Virus record (IMG/VR): IMGVR_UViG_3300033571_004293
Span: 1-37,339 of that record
Source: a virus
Reading direction: 5' to 3' (one strand)
Length of the DNA stretch: 37,339 nt
Shown piece after piece: positions 23,954 through 33,074 of this stretch (positions are counted from its first letter, which is position 1; every line of letters begins with the position of its first letter). The translations under genes and the position numbers were made by a program. The notes beneath the pieces were generated by a model, which was not told where the DNA came from, ran no database searches, and saw only the letters and a list, made by a program, of their open reading frames with translations.

Positions 23954-25605
23954 TATGCCCTAACCTTTCTTGGTGAATATTTCAATGTCATACTATCGAT
24001 ACCCCAGTATCGTGAACCAGAAGAACCACTCGGTCCGTTAATTACCATCTGTGCAGAACGGGCCAACCCCAAAGTTGAGATTGTTTTAACAAACGAACCA
24101 ACATTCGGTGAACTCCAATAGTTCACATTCCACTGTCCAACACCCCACACCAAAGCCGTAGCACCAGCACTGCTACCAGAACCAGTCAATGGAACAGTGA
24201 TAGTTTTTTGCACACCACCAGCAGACTCCTCATAATCATGATAAACGTCAACCGTCATAGTGCGTGTAGTAGGAACCTGCTTTAAAACAAAATCTGGTCG
24301 GCGGAACATCTTCTTCTGCGAATAAGAACCGCCATCAATCCAACGTGTACGATAATAAGAAGTGAACAACTCGCTAGAAGATGTAGTTGAAATTGCATCA
24401 GTATCGTAGTTGTAGTCATCAACCTTCAAGATTGCAGAAGTATTTGGATGCAAAGCCAATCTTAAAACTTCTCCGTTTGATGCAATAAATGTGCAACCAC
24501 CAGCAATACCGTAGTTACTACCACCAATAGTATTTGCGAACCTTGTCCAACTACCAGACCTGCCGATGCTGGGGTCATACACAAACGAGGTAGTTGGATA
24601 AGTAACGCTTGTGGTTGTGGAATATGGAACGCTCACCCAGATTCTTCCAGCAATCTCATTCACGTAATGAGAACCCTTGGATGTACTATTGATTTGGTTC
24701 AACTGAATAGCGGTCAACAAAGGTTCAAAAAGATTGACCAAACCCTTGCCATTGAACCACATCAAACCATCAGTGCTTGACCAAAAGAAAACACCACGCT
24801 CAGTAACTGCTACACACTGAGGGCTAAGACAACCAACTTTTCTAGACACTTCAACAACCTGGAATGTTGTTGAATCGTAACCAAGCAACATGTATGTCGC
24901 ATTGTCCTTGAAAATCAACAACGCTCCGTTGAACGATGCAAGACCAGTAATACCACTAGAACCATCATTGATATCAATGTAATCCAAACTTGCCCACGAC
25001 TCAGGACTGTTGGGATGTGACCACCTAAGACGATTTGGAAACGCTGTAGAGTTCTCGTTTGTATCTGCGACAAACAACTTGCCAGCATGAGAAATAACCA
25101 AGTTAGCCTTAGGCATATGAGTGCCAGTTGGTGTCTGATACGACTCCTGCCAAGCACCAGTAGCACTAACAGTCAACGCTGTAGTTGTGGTTCCATTAAA
25201 CTTATATCCAGCAGTACCAGAAGCACCGACAGCGATATAACAGTTTGTTCCCCATTGGGCGAATGACGCACCATAAGGTGCAGTCACCGCCAATGCCACA
25301 GAAGAAACAGTAAGGTTAGTGTTGGTGTTTGCGGTATCTGACGCAAATACAGTAGAGCCAGTGGAAATCATTGCAAAGCGACTAGACCCATAAAACGGAT
25401 ACATTGACTTTGGAGTCCAGGTAGCCGACACTGCGCTGGTGTTTCGTCGGCGCATAGCACCACGAGAGAACAACCCACCACGTGGGTCAATCTCCATATT
25501 CAACAAATCAGGTGACTCATTATCAGCCAATTGAAACTGGTCAGACCGAAGATTCAGTCCGCCAGTAAAATCATCTTGACGAAACAAACGCAGATTAGAA
25601 GCCAT
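23953..25605 (-). CDS. Tail tube/nozzle protein (tail tubular protein B-like)
   Basis: The protein has 550 residues from the ATG at 25605, which overlaps the upstream stop (TGATG); an earlier in-frame start exists at 25641. It begins F-T-G-G-L-N-L-R and continues D-N-E-S-P-D-L-L-N-M-E-I-D-P-R-G-G, the start pattern of podophage nozzle or stabilisation proteins. The rest looks like a beta-propeller of Trp/Gly-rich blades. It lies directly after the connector protein, as in T7-like tail modules. Confidence 0.7.
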   Translation of the reverse strand: MASNLRLFRQDDFTGGLNLRSDQFQLADNESPDLLNMEIDPRGGLFSRGAMRRRNTSAVSATWTPKSMYPFYGSSRFAMISTGSTVFASDTANTNTNLTVSSVALAVTAPYGASFAQWGTNCYIAVGASGTAGYKFNGTTTTALTVSATGAWQESYQTPTGTHMPKANLVISHAGKLFVADTNENSTAFPNRLRWSHPNSPESWASLDYIDINDGSSGITGLASFNGALLIFKDNATYMLLGYDSTTFQVVEVSRKVGCLSPQCVAVTERGVFFWSSTDGLMWFNGKGLVNLFEPLLTAIQLNQINSTSKGSHYVNEIAGRIWVSVPYSTTTSVTYPTTSFVYDPSIGRSGSWTRFANTIGGSNYGIAGGCTFIASNGEVLRLALHPNTSAILKVDDYNYDTDAISTTSSSELFTSYYRTRWIDGGSYSQKKMFRRPDFVLKQVPTTRTMTVDVYHDYEESAGGVQKTITVPLTGSGSSAGATALVWGVGQWNVNYWSSPNVGSFVKTISTLGLARSAQMVINGPSGSSGSRYWGIDSMTLKYSPRKVRA

Positions 25606-26309
25606 CAGGTTCCAATCTGTTTGCCAAGCGACTGCAACCAATAGTTGAAACTTGGACCAGGACGACCGCTCGACATGACCATAGGACGATGCGACTCAGG
25701 GCGCATCAACTCACGACGAGCCAAAGCAACAGCCTCATCAAACGACTGCTTATACACGGCAGACAACTCGGTATCTTCCTGACGCTTGTACGCCTGAGAT
25801 ACCGCATAATAAATCAAAGCATGATGCAAACGGTCATCGCAATCAGGTTCCAACACGCCAGTCGTATCAGTAACCCACGCATAAGTAGGTTTACGATAAC
25901 CACGCACATTCAACGTGTACACCATATCTGGCTTTGGGAACAGGTGAATAGAACCAGCCCAATGCGCAAAGTACAACGGGCGACTTGCTGTATCTGTGGT
26001 GTTCAACCAAATCTTTTCAGCATCATCGTAATCAATCAACGTAAGACGGAAACCGCCAGCGGTGCTATCAACCATGCTGGTAATCTCTCGGAAGTTACCA
26101 GACCCAATAGAAGAAAACGCATACTCACGTGTATCCGCTATTGTTGACAATGTTGTTGACGTTTCGTAAAACGACCAACGACGCTCAAGATTAATCATGC
26201 GGTCAAACCCATCACGCAAATAGGTTTGAATCAACGACAGGGGAAGGTCCACCTCGTCCATGTCCACAATTTCGCGGACTGTATCAACAATGGAACTGGT
26301 AGTCGTCAT
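25605..26309 (-). CDS. Head-tail adaptor (tail tubular protein A-like)
   Basis: The protein has 234 residues: a helical N-terminus (about 1-45), a strand-rich middle with Y-D-D-A-E-K-I and a W-A-G-S-I-H-L-F-P-K-P-D segment, and a C-terminal helix pair with H-H-A-L-I-Y-Y-A-V-S-Q-A-Y-K-R-Q-E-D. This is the pattern of the gp4/gp11-type adaptors that bind under the portal. Gene order, between capsid and nozzle, agrees. Confidence 0.65.
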   Translation of the reverse strand: MTTTSSIVDTVREIVDMDEVDLPLSLIQTYLRDGFDRMINLERRWSFYETSTTLSTIADTREYAFSSIGSGNFREITSMVDSTAGGFRLTLIDYDDAEKIWLNTTDTASRPLYFAHWAGSIHLFPKPDMVYTLNVRGYRKPTYAWVTDTTGVLEPDCDDRLHHALIYYAVSQAYKRQEDTELSAVYKQSFDEAVALARRELMRPESHRPMVMSSGRPGPSFNYWLQSLGKQIGT

Positions 26310-26551
26310 TCTGCCTCAACCTCATCTACATCTGGAACATCAATCTTTAGCGACCGAATGTGACCAATGCAGTAATCCGTACCCTTGGCACGTGGACCCT
26401 CGCAAGTGTCCTCGTTTGCAATACAGCGATTGCGCCCCACATAGGGTGCGCCAATCGGTGCAGGTCGTGACCCGTAAGCCGAATTTGCTGGCTTAGCATC
26501 CCGAACGCTAGGTTCTCCATACAGTGTGTGTGCTAGTTTTTGACTCATCAC
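26306..26551 (-). CDS. Small cysteine-containing head/connector protein, about 80 aa
   Basis: The start is GTG 26551 or ATG 26548. The middle carries R-C-I-A-N-E-D-T-C and C-I-G-H-I-R, so three Cys and one His could hold a zinc ion. The C-terminus is acidic. It overlaps the adaptor gene by 4 bp, which suggests a joint product ratio. A GTAACG box lies 13 bp upstream, and no clear ribosome site is seen. The role is unknown. Confidence 0.55.
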   Translation of the reverse strand: MMSQKLAHTLYGEPSVRDAKPANSAYGSRPAPIGAPYVGRNRCIANEDTCEGPRAKGTDYCIGHIRSLKIDVPDVDEVEAE

Positions 26552-26575
26552 ACATAGGTGGATTCGTTACTAGGG

Positions 26576-26698
26576 CTACTTGCGCTTCTTCTTCTTGGCT
26601 TTTGAACCGTATTCTTTCATACGTTCCTTAGAGCCTTCCGACTTTTCGTGGCTCTTCATACCCTTCTTAGAAAGATACTTCTCGCCCTTAGCACTCAT
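26576..26698 (-). CDS. Lysine-rich 40-aa protein
   Basis: This short frame starts at an ATG that overlaps the stop of the upstream basic gene (TGATG) and ends at TAG 26576-26578. Fifteen of its 40 residues are Lys or Arg, with M-K-S-H-E-K-S-E and a poly-Lys end. It likely binds nucleic acid in the head. The coupling overlap supports it as a real gene. Confidence 0.6.
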   Translation of the reverse strand: MSAKGEKYLSKKGMKSHEKSEGSKERMKEYGSKAKKKKRK

Positions 26699-27048
26699 CA
26701 GTAATCCCTGGAACGACGCGGTGCACGAGCAGGTGCACTCTTCTTTGCACCCTTGACAGGGGACTTGGGCTTTGGAACCATTGACGACTTCTCAGCCTTA
26801 TTGCCCTTTGTTGCGGCTTTAATACCACCAACAAGACCAGCACGTGCCGCCTTGTACTTTGCACTACCACGAGGGCCAGCAGTCTTTGTCAAATATGCGT
26901 CAATCTGGCGCATACCCTTAGCCTTGGGCGACGAAGCAGATGCCTTCTTATCAGCACCTGCACCAAGACGACCAGCCTTAGATGAAGCAGACTTTGAAGG
27001 AATCGAACGTGCAACTTTGCTTGGCTTCTTAGAACCTTTTTCCAACAT
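26698..27048 (-). CDS. Basic Lys/Ala/Ser-rich protein, 116 aa
   Basis: AAGGAG precedes the ATG. The sequence is histone-tail-like: many K-K, S-K, P-K and R-R pairs with few hydrophobics except a short M-R-Q-I-D-A-Y-L segment. Coming straight after the capsid gene, it may condense packaged DNA or decorate the head. There is no enzymatic motif. Confidence 0.6.
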   Translation of the reverse strand: MLEKGSKKPSKVARSIPSKSASSKAGRLGAGADKKASASSPKAKGMRQIDAYLTKTAGPRGSAKYKAARAGLVGGIKAATKGNKAEKSSMVPKPKSPVKGAKKSAPARAPRRSRDY

Positions 27049-27071
27049 TGTTTTCTCCTTGAGAAGGTTTT

Positions 27072-27099
27072 GGGGGACTGGACCGAAGCCCAGTCCCCC
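27072..27099 (-). terminator. Strong UUCG-capped hairpin after the capsid gene
   Basis: On the minus strand GGGGGACTGG pairs perfectly with CCAGTCCCCC, and the inner GC/GT pair closes a TTCG tetraloop, giving about 12 bp. It is 22 bp downstream of the capsid stop. No T tract follows, so it may act as a partial terminator or protect the 3' end of abundant capsid mRNA. Confidence 0.55.
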
Positions 27100-27120
27100 G
27101 AATTGAACCCAGTATTACTA

Positions 27121-28062
27121 CTAGGCGGTCTTTGCAGTCAACTTGCCCTGCTTCGCACGGTTGCGACAGGTCAGGTTGCCGTACGACAAGATAAGCGCAT
27201 AGCGAGCATCGGTGTTCTCGGGACGGATGAAGTCCGTCTGTGCGAACCACTTGTCGCTGTGACCCACAAGCGTGAGGTACTTGCTGTTGAGGAAGTACAT
27301 CACACCAGCCGTACAACCCGTGTCGTACATGACAGGAGCGGCCTTGAACAGAAGGTTTTGGAACCCTTGGTCAGCGGTCTTCGTGTCGGTGTAACGGAGT
27401 TGCGGTTGGAGCAGCGTCTCGTACTTCTCAAACAGTGTTTGAGTCGTGAGGATAACGTCTGGGTGGTCATTACCAACCGAGGTCGTGTTGTAAGCGGTCA
27501 ACATCTGCGCCACCGTCAAAGCGGTTGCAGTTGTTTCCTTGTATGAACGCCACCAAGTGTTGGTCGACGTTGCATCAATACCACCAACAGAACCAGTGTT
27601 GTCAACGATGTTTGCCAAGCCGTTCCAGTTCTTGCTGGAGTTGCCAGTGCCATCTCCGAAGAACATGGTGTTCATGCCCTCACGAATTGACTCTTCAGCC
27701 TGCATAATCTTTGCTTCCAACAGGTTGATGATTTCCTGTTCGCCGTTGTTCTGTGCTTCTTCAATACCAGTGATTGCGATAGAAGCAGCGTACTGCTTCC
27801 AATCGTATTCAGCCGCTGTGATACCCGACTGCGCCGTGAGCGAAATCGTGTCAGTACCAGTGTACGAACCAACGGTTGAGTTGGTTCCGTAAATCAACGG
27901 CTCAACAATCTTCACACCGCCATTGACCATACGGATACGACCCTTATCGGTCAACCAGTACGTCAACGGGCGAGCCGTAAATACGTTGTCGGTAAGTTGT
28001 GCACGGTAGTTGCTCAGGGTCGTTGAAAGAAGAACCTGAAGTGAATCTCCATGAATTGGCAT
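27121..28062 (-). CDS. Major capsid protein, HK97-fold type
   Basis: The protein has 313 residues. AGGAGG precedes the ATG. Typical features are an N-terminal arm with helices, a glycine-rich loop region, a spine helix around E-A-Q-N-N-G-E-Q-E-I-I-N-L-L-E-A, a W-N-G-L-A-N-I segment and a P-D-V-I-L-T-T-Q-T-L-F-E-K-Y motif common in this fold. It sits right after the scaffold gene. A pore-side basic end (N-R-A-K-Q-G-K-L) closes it. No delta-domain protease is encoded. Confidence 0.8.
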   Translation of the reverse strand: MPIHGDSLQVLLSTTLSNYRAQLTDNVFTARPLTYWLTDKGRIRMVNGGVKIVEPLIYGTNSTVGSYTGTDTISLTAQSGITAAEYDWKQYAASIAITGIEEAQNNGEQEIINLLEAKIMQAEESIREGMNTMFFGDGTGNSSKNWNGLANIVDNTGSVGGIDATSTNTWWRSYKETTATALTVAQMLTAYNTTSVGNDHPDVILTTQTLFEKYETLLQPQLRYTDTKTADQGFQNLLFKAAPVMYDTGCTAGVMYFLNSKYLTLVGHSDKWFAQTDFIRPENTDARYALILSYGNLTCRNRAKQGKLTAKTA

Positions 28063-28078
28063 AGTAGCCTCCTAAAAG

Positions 28079-28855
28079 TTAAGACATGCCCAGTTGGTTT
28101 TTAGCCGCACTGAAAGCATCTCGTAGTGATGTAATTGGACCAGCATCTGGGGTAGAACTCTTTGCAGGTGAAGCACCAGAAACAACAGCATTCTGTCGCT
28201 TAGAACTGACAACCGCACCCTGCTTCTTGGTCTGGTCCTCTATCACCTTCTGGCTTACAGCCTTCTGTTGAAATAGACGGTCAAACGCAATCTGCTTGTA
28301 CACGGCTTCAATGTCTGTGCGACCTTGTGCTAGTGCAACTGAAACAACTTCATTTGCATCAAAGTCTTCCCCATATTTGGTTTGCAACGAACCTATTGTG
28401 CGTTCCAACTCTTCAAGTGCCTGACGTTCTTCAAAAGAACGCAGACGACTTTCAAGTTGCTTGTACTGCTTTTCCATCGGGTCTGCGAAGAAGTCATCTT
28501 CTTCCAGACTGTCAAGATTCTCATTGACACCATAGTGTCCCTTGAGCAGTTCAATAGTTTGTAACGGGTCATTGTCCAACGCTTGTTGGATTGCTGTTGC
28601 AAACTGCACTTGTTTACGTTGTTCTGACAACTCCTGTGTCTTACGGGTATAGTCCGCTTGACGCTGGTAGCCAGAAAGGGCTTCCTTGAGTGGGACTTCA
28701 ACTTCGTCCCCATCAACAATTACCTTGACATACTTGTCAGCGTATTCATCAATGGGCAGAAAGTCAATAGACTCAAATTGCCCTGTTTCCTCATCTCCTA
28801 CGGCTTGTCCGAAATCGGGTTCCGTGGCTTCGGTATCAAAAATTTCTTCGCTCAT
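28079..28855 (-). CDS. Capsid scaffolding protein
   Basis: The protein has 258 residues, acidic and helical, with D-G-D-E-V-E-V-P-L-K-E-A-L-S-G-Y-Q-R-Q-A-D-Y-T near residue 50, a segment typical of phage scaffolds, then a long coiled coil to about residue 130 and a basic tail. Placed between portal and capsid genes. It would direct head assembly and leave or be degraded before packaging. A GTAACG box is 45 bp upstream. Confidence 0.75.
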   Translation of the reverse strand: MSEEIFDTEATEPDFGQAVGDEETGQFESIDFLPIDEYADKYVKVIVDGDEVEVPLKEALSGYQRQADYTRKTQELSEQRKQVQFATAIQQALDNDPLQTIELLKGHYGVNENLDSLEEDDFFADPMEKQYKQLESRLRSFEERQALEELERTIGSLQTKYGEDFDANEVVSVALAQGRTDIEAVYKQIAFDRLFQQKAVSQKVIEDQTKKQGAVVSSKRQNAVVSGASPAKSSTPDAGPITSLRDAFSAAKNQLGMS

Positions 28856-28902
28856 CGCTCCAGAGTCCTAGTTAGTGGTTGCTCTATGTATATGCAAAAG
28901 CG

Positions 28903-30735
28903 TTACATCTGAGTGTTCGGCAAACCGACCTGACTCTGAAGAGCGGCAAGAACACCATCTGGCATGGACGTAGGCATCGGCATACCACCAGTAGGAATCT
29001 GCTGTTGTTGTTCCATCATTGCTTGAAGAGCCATAGGGTCAACTGGTGGCATACCACCCTGGTTTGGTGGACCTTGCGGTGCACCCTGTGGTGGCATTCC
29101 AGGTTGCTGTTGCTGTTGCGCCAAAAACGCTTCAGGCGTTTTGACGCCAAATCCAAACTGAAGAATGTGGCGAGCCAGTGCATTGGGGTCAACGACGCCC
29201 AGTTGCACAAATGGAGCCAAAGCATCAACCATTTGGAGAGCCATCTGGCGACGGAACGATTCATTTACTGGCTGAGTAGAACCAGCCTCAACCTCAAAGT
29301 CGAACTCGCCAAGGATGTAATCGCGGTCAAAGGTAACCCAAATCGGCATCGCCTGAGAACCCACCACACGTACAACCTGTTCACCAGTCATGAACTGCTG
29401 AGCAAGACCAATCAAACGCTTGGCACAGTCAGCAATCACTCGCTCAACTGCAGCAAGTTTGTCCGATGTACGTGCGTTAGCCGCATCTTGAATCATTGCC
29501 GCTTCAGTGGCTGTGCGATTGATTTCGGATACTCCACCACGCATAAACTCTGCAACGCCAGAAATTCGGTCAATGTCCTGCATGATGACACCAGACATGT
29601 TGTACATATCGGGTGGGTTGACAACTGCTGGCATTGGAGTGATAACACCACCAAGTGGTTCATCTCCCACAACTGGAACCATCACATTGTCTTCATCGCT
29701 TTCCAGCGCACTACGACCCTGTGGGTCAAAAGCAGACTCCTTGTAAAGCCACTTACGGGAGAATCGCTTGCGATGATTCATCATCTGGGTACGTGTTGAG
29801 TTCAGTTCATATTGCAGAGGCTCAATAGACTCAAGTTCACCAATAGGGTAAAAATGTTCGGGTACATCGTAATTGCGCAACATGACGAATGGATGGGCAT
29901 ACCCGTATTCCAGTTTCATTGGGCTAACCAAGAAGTTGTCGGAACCGTCGCAGAAGATTGCGACAGTTCCCTTGCGGATATCGTAGAATTCCCAAACGTC
30001 CACGTAAGCGTTGTCATTGTGCTTGGCAATCTTTGCCCTATTGGATTCGCCATCCCACTTCGACCAACTTGTAGGTGCGGCATCCATGCGAGCCTGACGG
30101 TTATAACGCTTATCGTTCTGAACTTCTACCATTGGCCTGCGCACTCGGTGCGCAATCCAGGTCAGTTCATCTACCGCAGTAGCGTCTGGGTCCACAAATA
30201 CATCAAAGGGGGAAATGCGCTCAATGAATGGGCGGTCTTCTGTGACGACTACTTCCGTTTCTTCTGAGAAACCTTGGGTTGGGTCAACAGAATCGTCATG
30301 CTCAACGGAGGGGTCAGGGTTTGCAATTTTTTCTTCTTCAACAAAACGATACCCAACCTTCAGCCACCCATGTCCAACAATCAGGTAGTCGTCAACTGCT
30401 CGTCGCAAATGCGCCTGACAGTCAAAGTGACGCCACCAGTAATTAACAATTGCTTCTGTAATGATTGCTCTGTCGCCATCTTCTGGCTTTCGTGCACCAA
30501 CGGTAATCTTTGGATGGTTAACAGAGATTGACGGAGCGATGACGTTAATCGTAGAAAAACAAATGTTGACAAGCAGACGGTCTTCTTCCGATAGTTCGTC
30601 GTAATGCTTTCCCTTGTACAGGTCAAGCATTCGTCGCCAAACCTGGTCATACTTTTCATCACGCCTCCAACGGCGTGACTGTTCAATCTTGTCTCGGTAA
30701 CGACCAAGAATTTCGCTGTTGCGTTGACGGGCCAT
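28903..30735 (-). CDS. Portal protein
   Basis: The protein has 610 residues. It has an N-terminal basic helix, a core with W-W-R-H-F-D-C, D-Y-L-I-V-G-H-G-W-L-K-V-G-Y and R-I-S-P-F-D-V-F-V-D-P-D-A (a typical portal motif), then a helical crown. The last 90 residues are Gln/Pro/Met-rich and likely flexible. It forms the dodecameric ring through which DNA enters and leaves. Located two small genes downstream of the terminase block. Confidence 0.85.
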   Translation of the reverse strand: MARQRNSEILGRYRDKIEQSRRWRRDEKYDQVWRRMLDLYKGKHYDELSEEDRLLVNICFSTINVIAPSISVNHPKITVGARKPEDGDRAIITEAIVNYWWRHFDCQAHLRRAVDDYLIVGHGWLKVGYRFVEEEKIANPDPSVEHDDSVDPTQGFSEETEVVVTEDRPFIERISPFDVFVDPDATAVDELTWIAHRVRRPMVEVQNDKRYNRQARMDAAPTSWSKWDGESNRAKIAKHNDNAYVDVWEFYDIRKGTVAIFCDGSDNFLVSPMKLEYGYAHPFVMLRNYDVPEHFYPIGELESIEPLQYELNSTRTQMMNHRKRFSRKWLYKESAFDPQGRSALESDEDNVMVPVVGDEPLGGVITPMPAVVNPPDMYNMSGVIMQDIDRISGVAEFMRGGVSEINRTATEAAMIQDAANARTSDKLAAVERVIADCAKRLIGLAQQFMTGEQVVRVVGSQAMPIWVTFDRDYILGEFDFEVEAGSTQPVNESFRRQMALQMVDALAPFVQLGVVDPNALARHILQFGFGVKTPEAFLAQQQQQPGMPPQGAPQGPPNQGGMPPVDPMALQAMMEQQQQIPTGGMPMPTSMPDGVLAALQSQVGLPNTQM

Positions 30736-30929
30736 TACTTAGAGCCACGTCCAAATGCCGTGTCACTCGGGTTCAACGCTCGGAGAATCGGCGGAATCAC
30801 TGCCGCCACTGCCGCCCAAACCAAATCCTTCGGATTTGTGTTCCCTGCCAAAACCAGGGTCAAAACTGCGGCAAGACCAGACCGACCATAAGAAGCAAGA
30901 GCAGCCTTTTGTGCATTCGTGAGTTTCAT
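30735..30929 (-). CDS. Small holin-like membrane protein, 64 aa
   Basis: The protein starts M-K-L-T-N-A-Q-K-A-A, then has two hydrophobic stretches (about 18-29 and 36-46) joined by G-N-T-N-P-K-D-L, and ends R-A-L-N-P-S-D-T-A-F-G. This layout is common in short phage membrane proteins often labelled holins. Its ATG and stop are coupled to neighbours by 1-bp overlaps. It may permit the M15 endolysin to cross the membrane. Confidence 0.5.
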   Translation of the reverse strand: MKLTNAQKAALASYGRSGLAAVLTLVLAGNTNPKDLVWAAVAAVIPPILRALNPSDTAFGRGSK

Positions 30930-31126
30930 TATTCCTCCTTGGCATTATGCCAACCTATATGAGAATCCAACTTGGTTCCAATCCCATCAACCTTTTCAAG
31001 CACGTGGGTAAGAATGTGCCGTGACTCTGCATGCTGTTCTGTGTTCTCCTTACGGAGACGCTGTAATAGAACAACTACAGGTCCAGAAATCACGGCTACG
31101 ATGATTGGGACAAGCCAGGACAACAT
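30929..31126 (-). CDS. Single-span membrane protein, 65 aa
   Basis: Residues 3-22 form one hydrophobic helix, followed by R-L-R-K and a soluble charged tail with a heptad-like V-L-E-K-V-D-G-I-G-T-K-L stretch. This resembles short membrane proteins of actinophages that are sometimes suggested to be holins or lysis partners. With the preceding gene it makes a two-gene membrane pair. Confidence 0.5.
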   Translation of the reverse strand: MLSWLVPIIVAVISGPVVVLLQRLRKENTEQHAESRHILTHVLEKVDGIGTKLDSHIGWHNAKEE

Positions 31127-31129
31127 GCG

Positions 31130-31369
31130 TCACACCCAACGAGTCCCAATAGGTTCAGCAGTAATCCCATTGGCAGAGGCTTCCTCCACCTGCTTTTGGG
31201 CACGTTCCCGAACCGTAGGACCATGAAAGTCCTCCTTGCCATACGTAAAACCAAGGTTGATTCCACGTACATGACATTTAAAACATAGTTCGCCACGGCG
31301 AGGCAATTCCTCTGCCTCAAACTGTTTTCCGCATTCAACGCAGGCAAAAATCTTCATATAAGAACGCAT
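31130..31369 (-). CDS. Zinc-ribbon protein, 79 aa
   Basis: C-V-E-C near residue 10 and C-F-K-C near residue 29 form a four-cysteine zinc site. The rest is a helical tail. AGAAGG is a plausible ribosome site. It is one of two small zinc ribbons that flank the large terminase gene, so a packaging or DNA-binding accessory role is possible. No family name is safe. Confidence 0.6.
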   Translation of the reverse strand: MRSYMKIFACVECGKQFEAEELPRRGELCFKCHVRGINLGFTYGKEDFHGPTVRERAQKQVEEASANGITAEPIGTRWV

Positions 31370-31374
31370 AGTCG

Positions 31375-32955
31375 TTACCTTCTGGTATTGAAAGCACCAA
31401 TAGCCATCTTTGGCTCGGTCTTTTCGATGATAAATTGCTCAAACCACATAACACTGCCATGAGGTGGAGCCTGTTCCACAGTGTACTCAGGAGACCACAC
31501 ATGCTTCAACATCTGGTTACCAATAGCCAGAGACATAACCCTGTCATCATGAGGTGACCCATGCATCTTGCCATTGGATTCACGAACGAATGTTCGCAAC
31601 TCAGCAATAGTGTTCTTGTCATACAGGAACAGTTCCTGGTCACGCAACGCCTTGGAAAGTTCGTCAATAGCCAGAGGCTTTGACTGGGCTGTAGTGCGCC
31701 AACCAAGCATCTCTGTACTTTGCGGAACACGATGAGCCAAACGACGCTGACGATAGATGTTCTTATACCCAGCCCGTTGCAAAGCCTTGAGCGTGGTCAG
31801 ACCGTGGTTATTGTTTTCAACTGCAACCAAAGCGATGTTGTACCAGTGACCAAGGGCATACAGCACATCGCTACCGAACAGGTCAGGGTCAATATGCCCA
31901 TGCCAATGCGCTACGACCTCTTCAGTCGTTGCGTCAATCACATGCACAGAACTGTAGTCACCATGCCCCAAACCCTCAGCAACGTCAGCACCCACGCAAT
32001 ACACATGACCCAACTCTGGGAACTCCCAGATAGCCAACTCTCCACCATCCTCACGAAACTCATACACATTCTTACCAGACAGTGCATGCAGATACCCACG
32101 TTTGGGTTCATCGGTTTCAATATTACGCAAAACCTCAAGGTCAAACACAGGACGACCAGAACGGATGAACGCCTCATCAGGGTCAGAAGGATATTCCTGG
32201 GCAAGTTGCCAGTCCGTCAACTGACGTTTCTTAGCCTCGTACCATTCATCGTCACGGTCACCAGCAGACCAGGGAAAGAAGATTCCCTTGAAGTTGTTAG
32301 TCCCAGTCTGGGAACCAACCCACAGACTATGAAAGATGTTGCCTTCACCGTTAGCGGTACTGAGACAGATGACGCGACCACCAACGTCAGCAATCGGTTC
32401 AATAGAAGCCCACGCTTCGTCGCTGTTTGGCAAGAACGCCATTTCGTCAATAACCACACGGTACACCGACTCGCCACGAGCAGGGTCATTACCGCTTGGA
32501 AGCGACTCAATAGCCGACTCGTTGGAGAACATAATCTTTAACTGGTTGTCGCTAATTAGTGCTGGACCTCGAGATTTCATCCACTGAGGAAGCATCTTGT
32601 AACCGTACTTGGACTTCTGAAGCAACTTGGCTGCCTCACGTTCCGTACGGCTCAACATAACAATAAACCTATCGGCCCAGAAGAATGTCTCCCAGAATGT
32701 AAATGCTGCCGCAAGGGTAGAGAATCCAATCTGGCGAGCCTTGAGGACGATGCTGTAGCGTTCGTTAATCCAAGCCCTGGCTGTCTCAATCTGGGCTTCA
32801 CGCATCTCAAAGAGAATGCGTCCACGTTCAGGGTGGCGGATAAACCAATACGTGCTACAGAAGTGGGTGAACCCATCTAGCAAATCCTGTGGGTCTTCCG
32901 AAGCCCCTCTGCATTGTCGCCATTCCTTCTCGTTGAGAAGTTCAGCAAGATTCAT
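31375..32955 (-). CDS. terL: Terminase large subunit
   Basis: The protein has 526 residues. The ATPase domain shows a K72-A-R-Q-I-G-F-S-T80 Walker A-like loop, V-V-I-D-E171 Walker B and S-T-A-N-G (199-203) coupling motif. The nuclease domain shows G-A-D324-V-A-E-G, V-E380-N-N-N-H-G and H-D470-D471-R, the acidic triad of the RNase H-like fold. It cuts the concatemer and drives DNA into the portal. The small zinc-ribbon gene overlaps its start by 1 bp. Confidence 0.9.
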   Translation of the reverse strand: MNLAELLNEKEWRQCRGASEDPQDLLDGFTHFCSTYWFIRHPERGRILFEMREAQIETARAWINERYSIVLKARQIGFSTLAAAFTFWETFFWADRFIVMLSRTEREAAKLLQKSKYGYKMLPQWMKSRGPALISDNQLKIMFSNESAIESLPSGNDPARGESVYRVVIDEMAFLPNSDEAWASIEPIADVGGRVICLSTANGEGNIFHSLWVGSQTGTNNFKGIFFPWSAGDRDDEWYEAKKRQLTDWQLAQEYPSDPDEAFIRSGRPVFDLEVLRNIETDEPKRGYLHALSGKNVYEFREDGGELAIWEFPELGHVYCVGADVAEGLGHGDYSSVHVIDATTEEVVAHWHGHIDPDLFGSDVLYALGHWYNIALVAVENNNHGLTTLKALQRAGYKNIYRQRRLAHRVPQSTEMLGWRTTAQSKPLAIDELSKALRDQELFLYDKNTIAELRTFVRESNGKMHGSPHDDRVMSLAIGNQMLKHVWSPEYTVEQAPPHGSVMWFEQFIIEKTEPKMAIGAFNTRR

Positions 32956-33074
32956 TAATCATCGTCCTTGTATTTGGGAGGCTTCTGCTTAGGATGACAC
33001 TCGGGACAATACTGCCACGACTCGGGATACATGTTCCCGCACATCTCACAGGTATCAAACTTATAGTCGTACAT
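32955..33074 (-). CDS. 39-aa zinc-ribbon protein between TerS and TerL
   Basis: This short frame starts at an ATG overlapping the TerS stop (TGATG) and ends in TAA overlapping the TerL start by 1 bp. It has two CxxC pairs (C9/C12 and C23/C26), a short Trp/Tyr-rich loop and a Lys/Asp tail. Its tight coupling on both sides argues that it is translated. It may be a third terminase component or bind the packaging site. Confidence 0.65.
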   Translation of the reverse strand: MYDYKFDTCEMCGNMYPESWQYCPECHPKQKPPKYKDDD

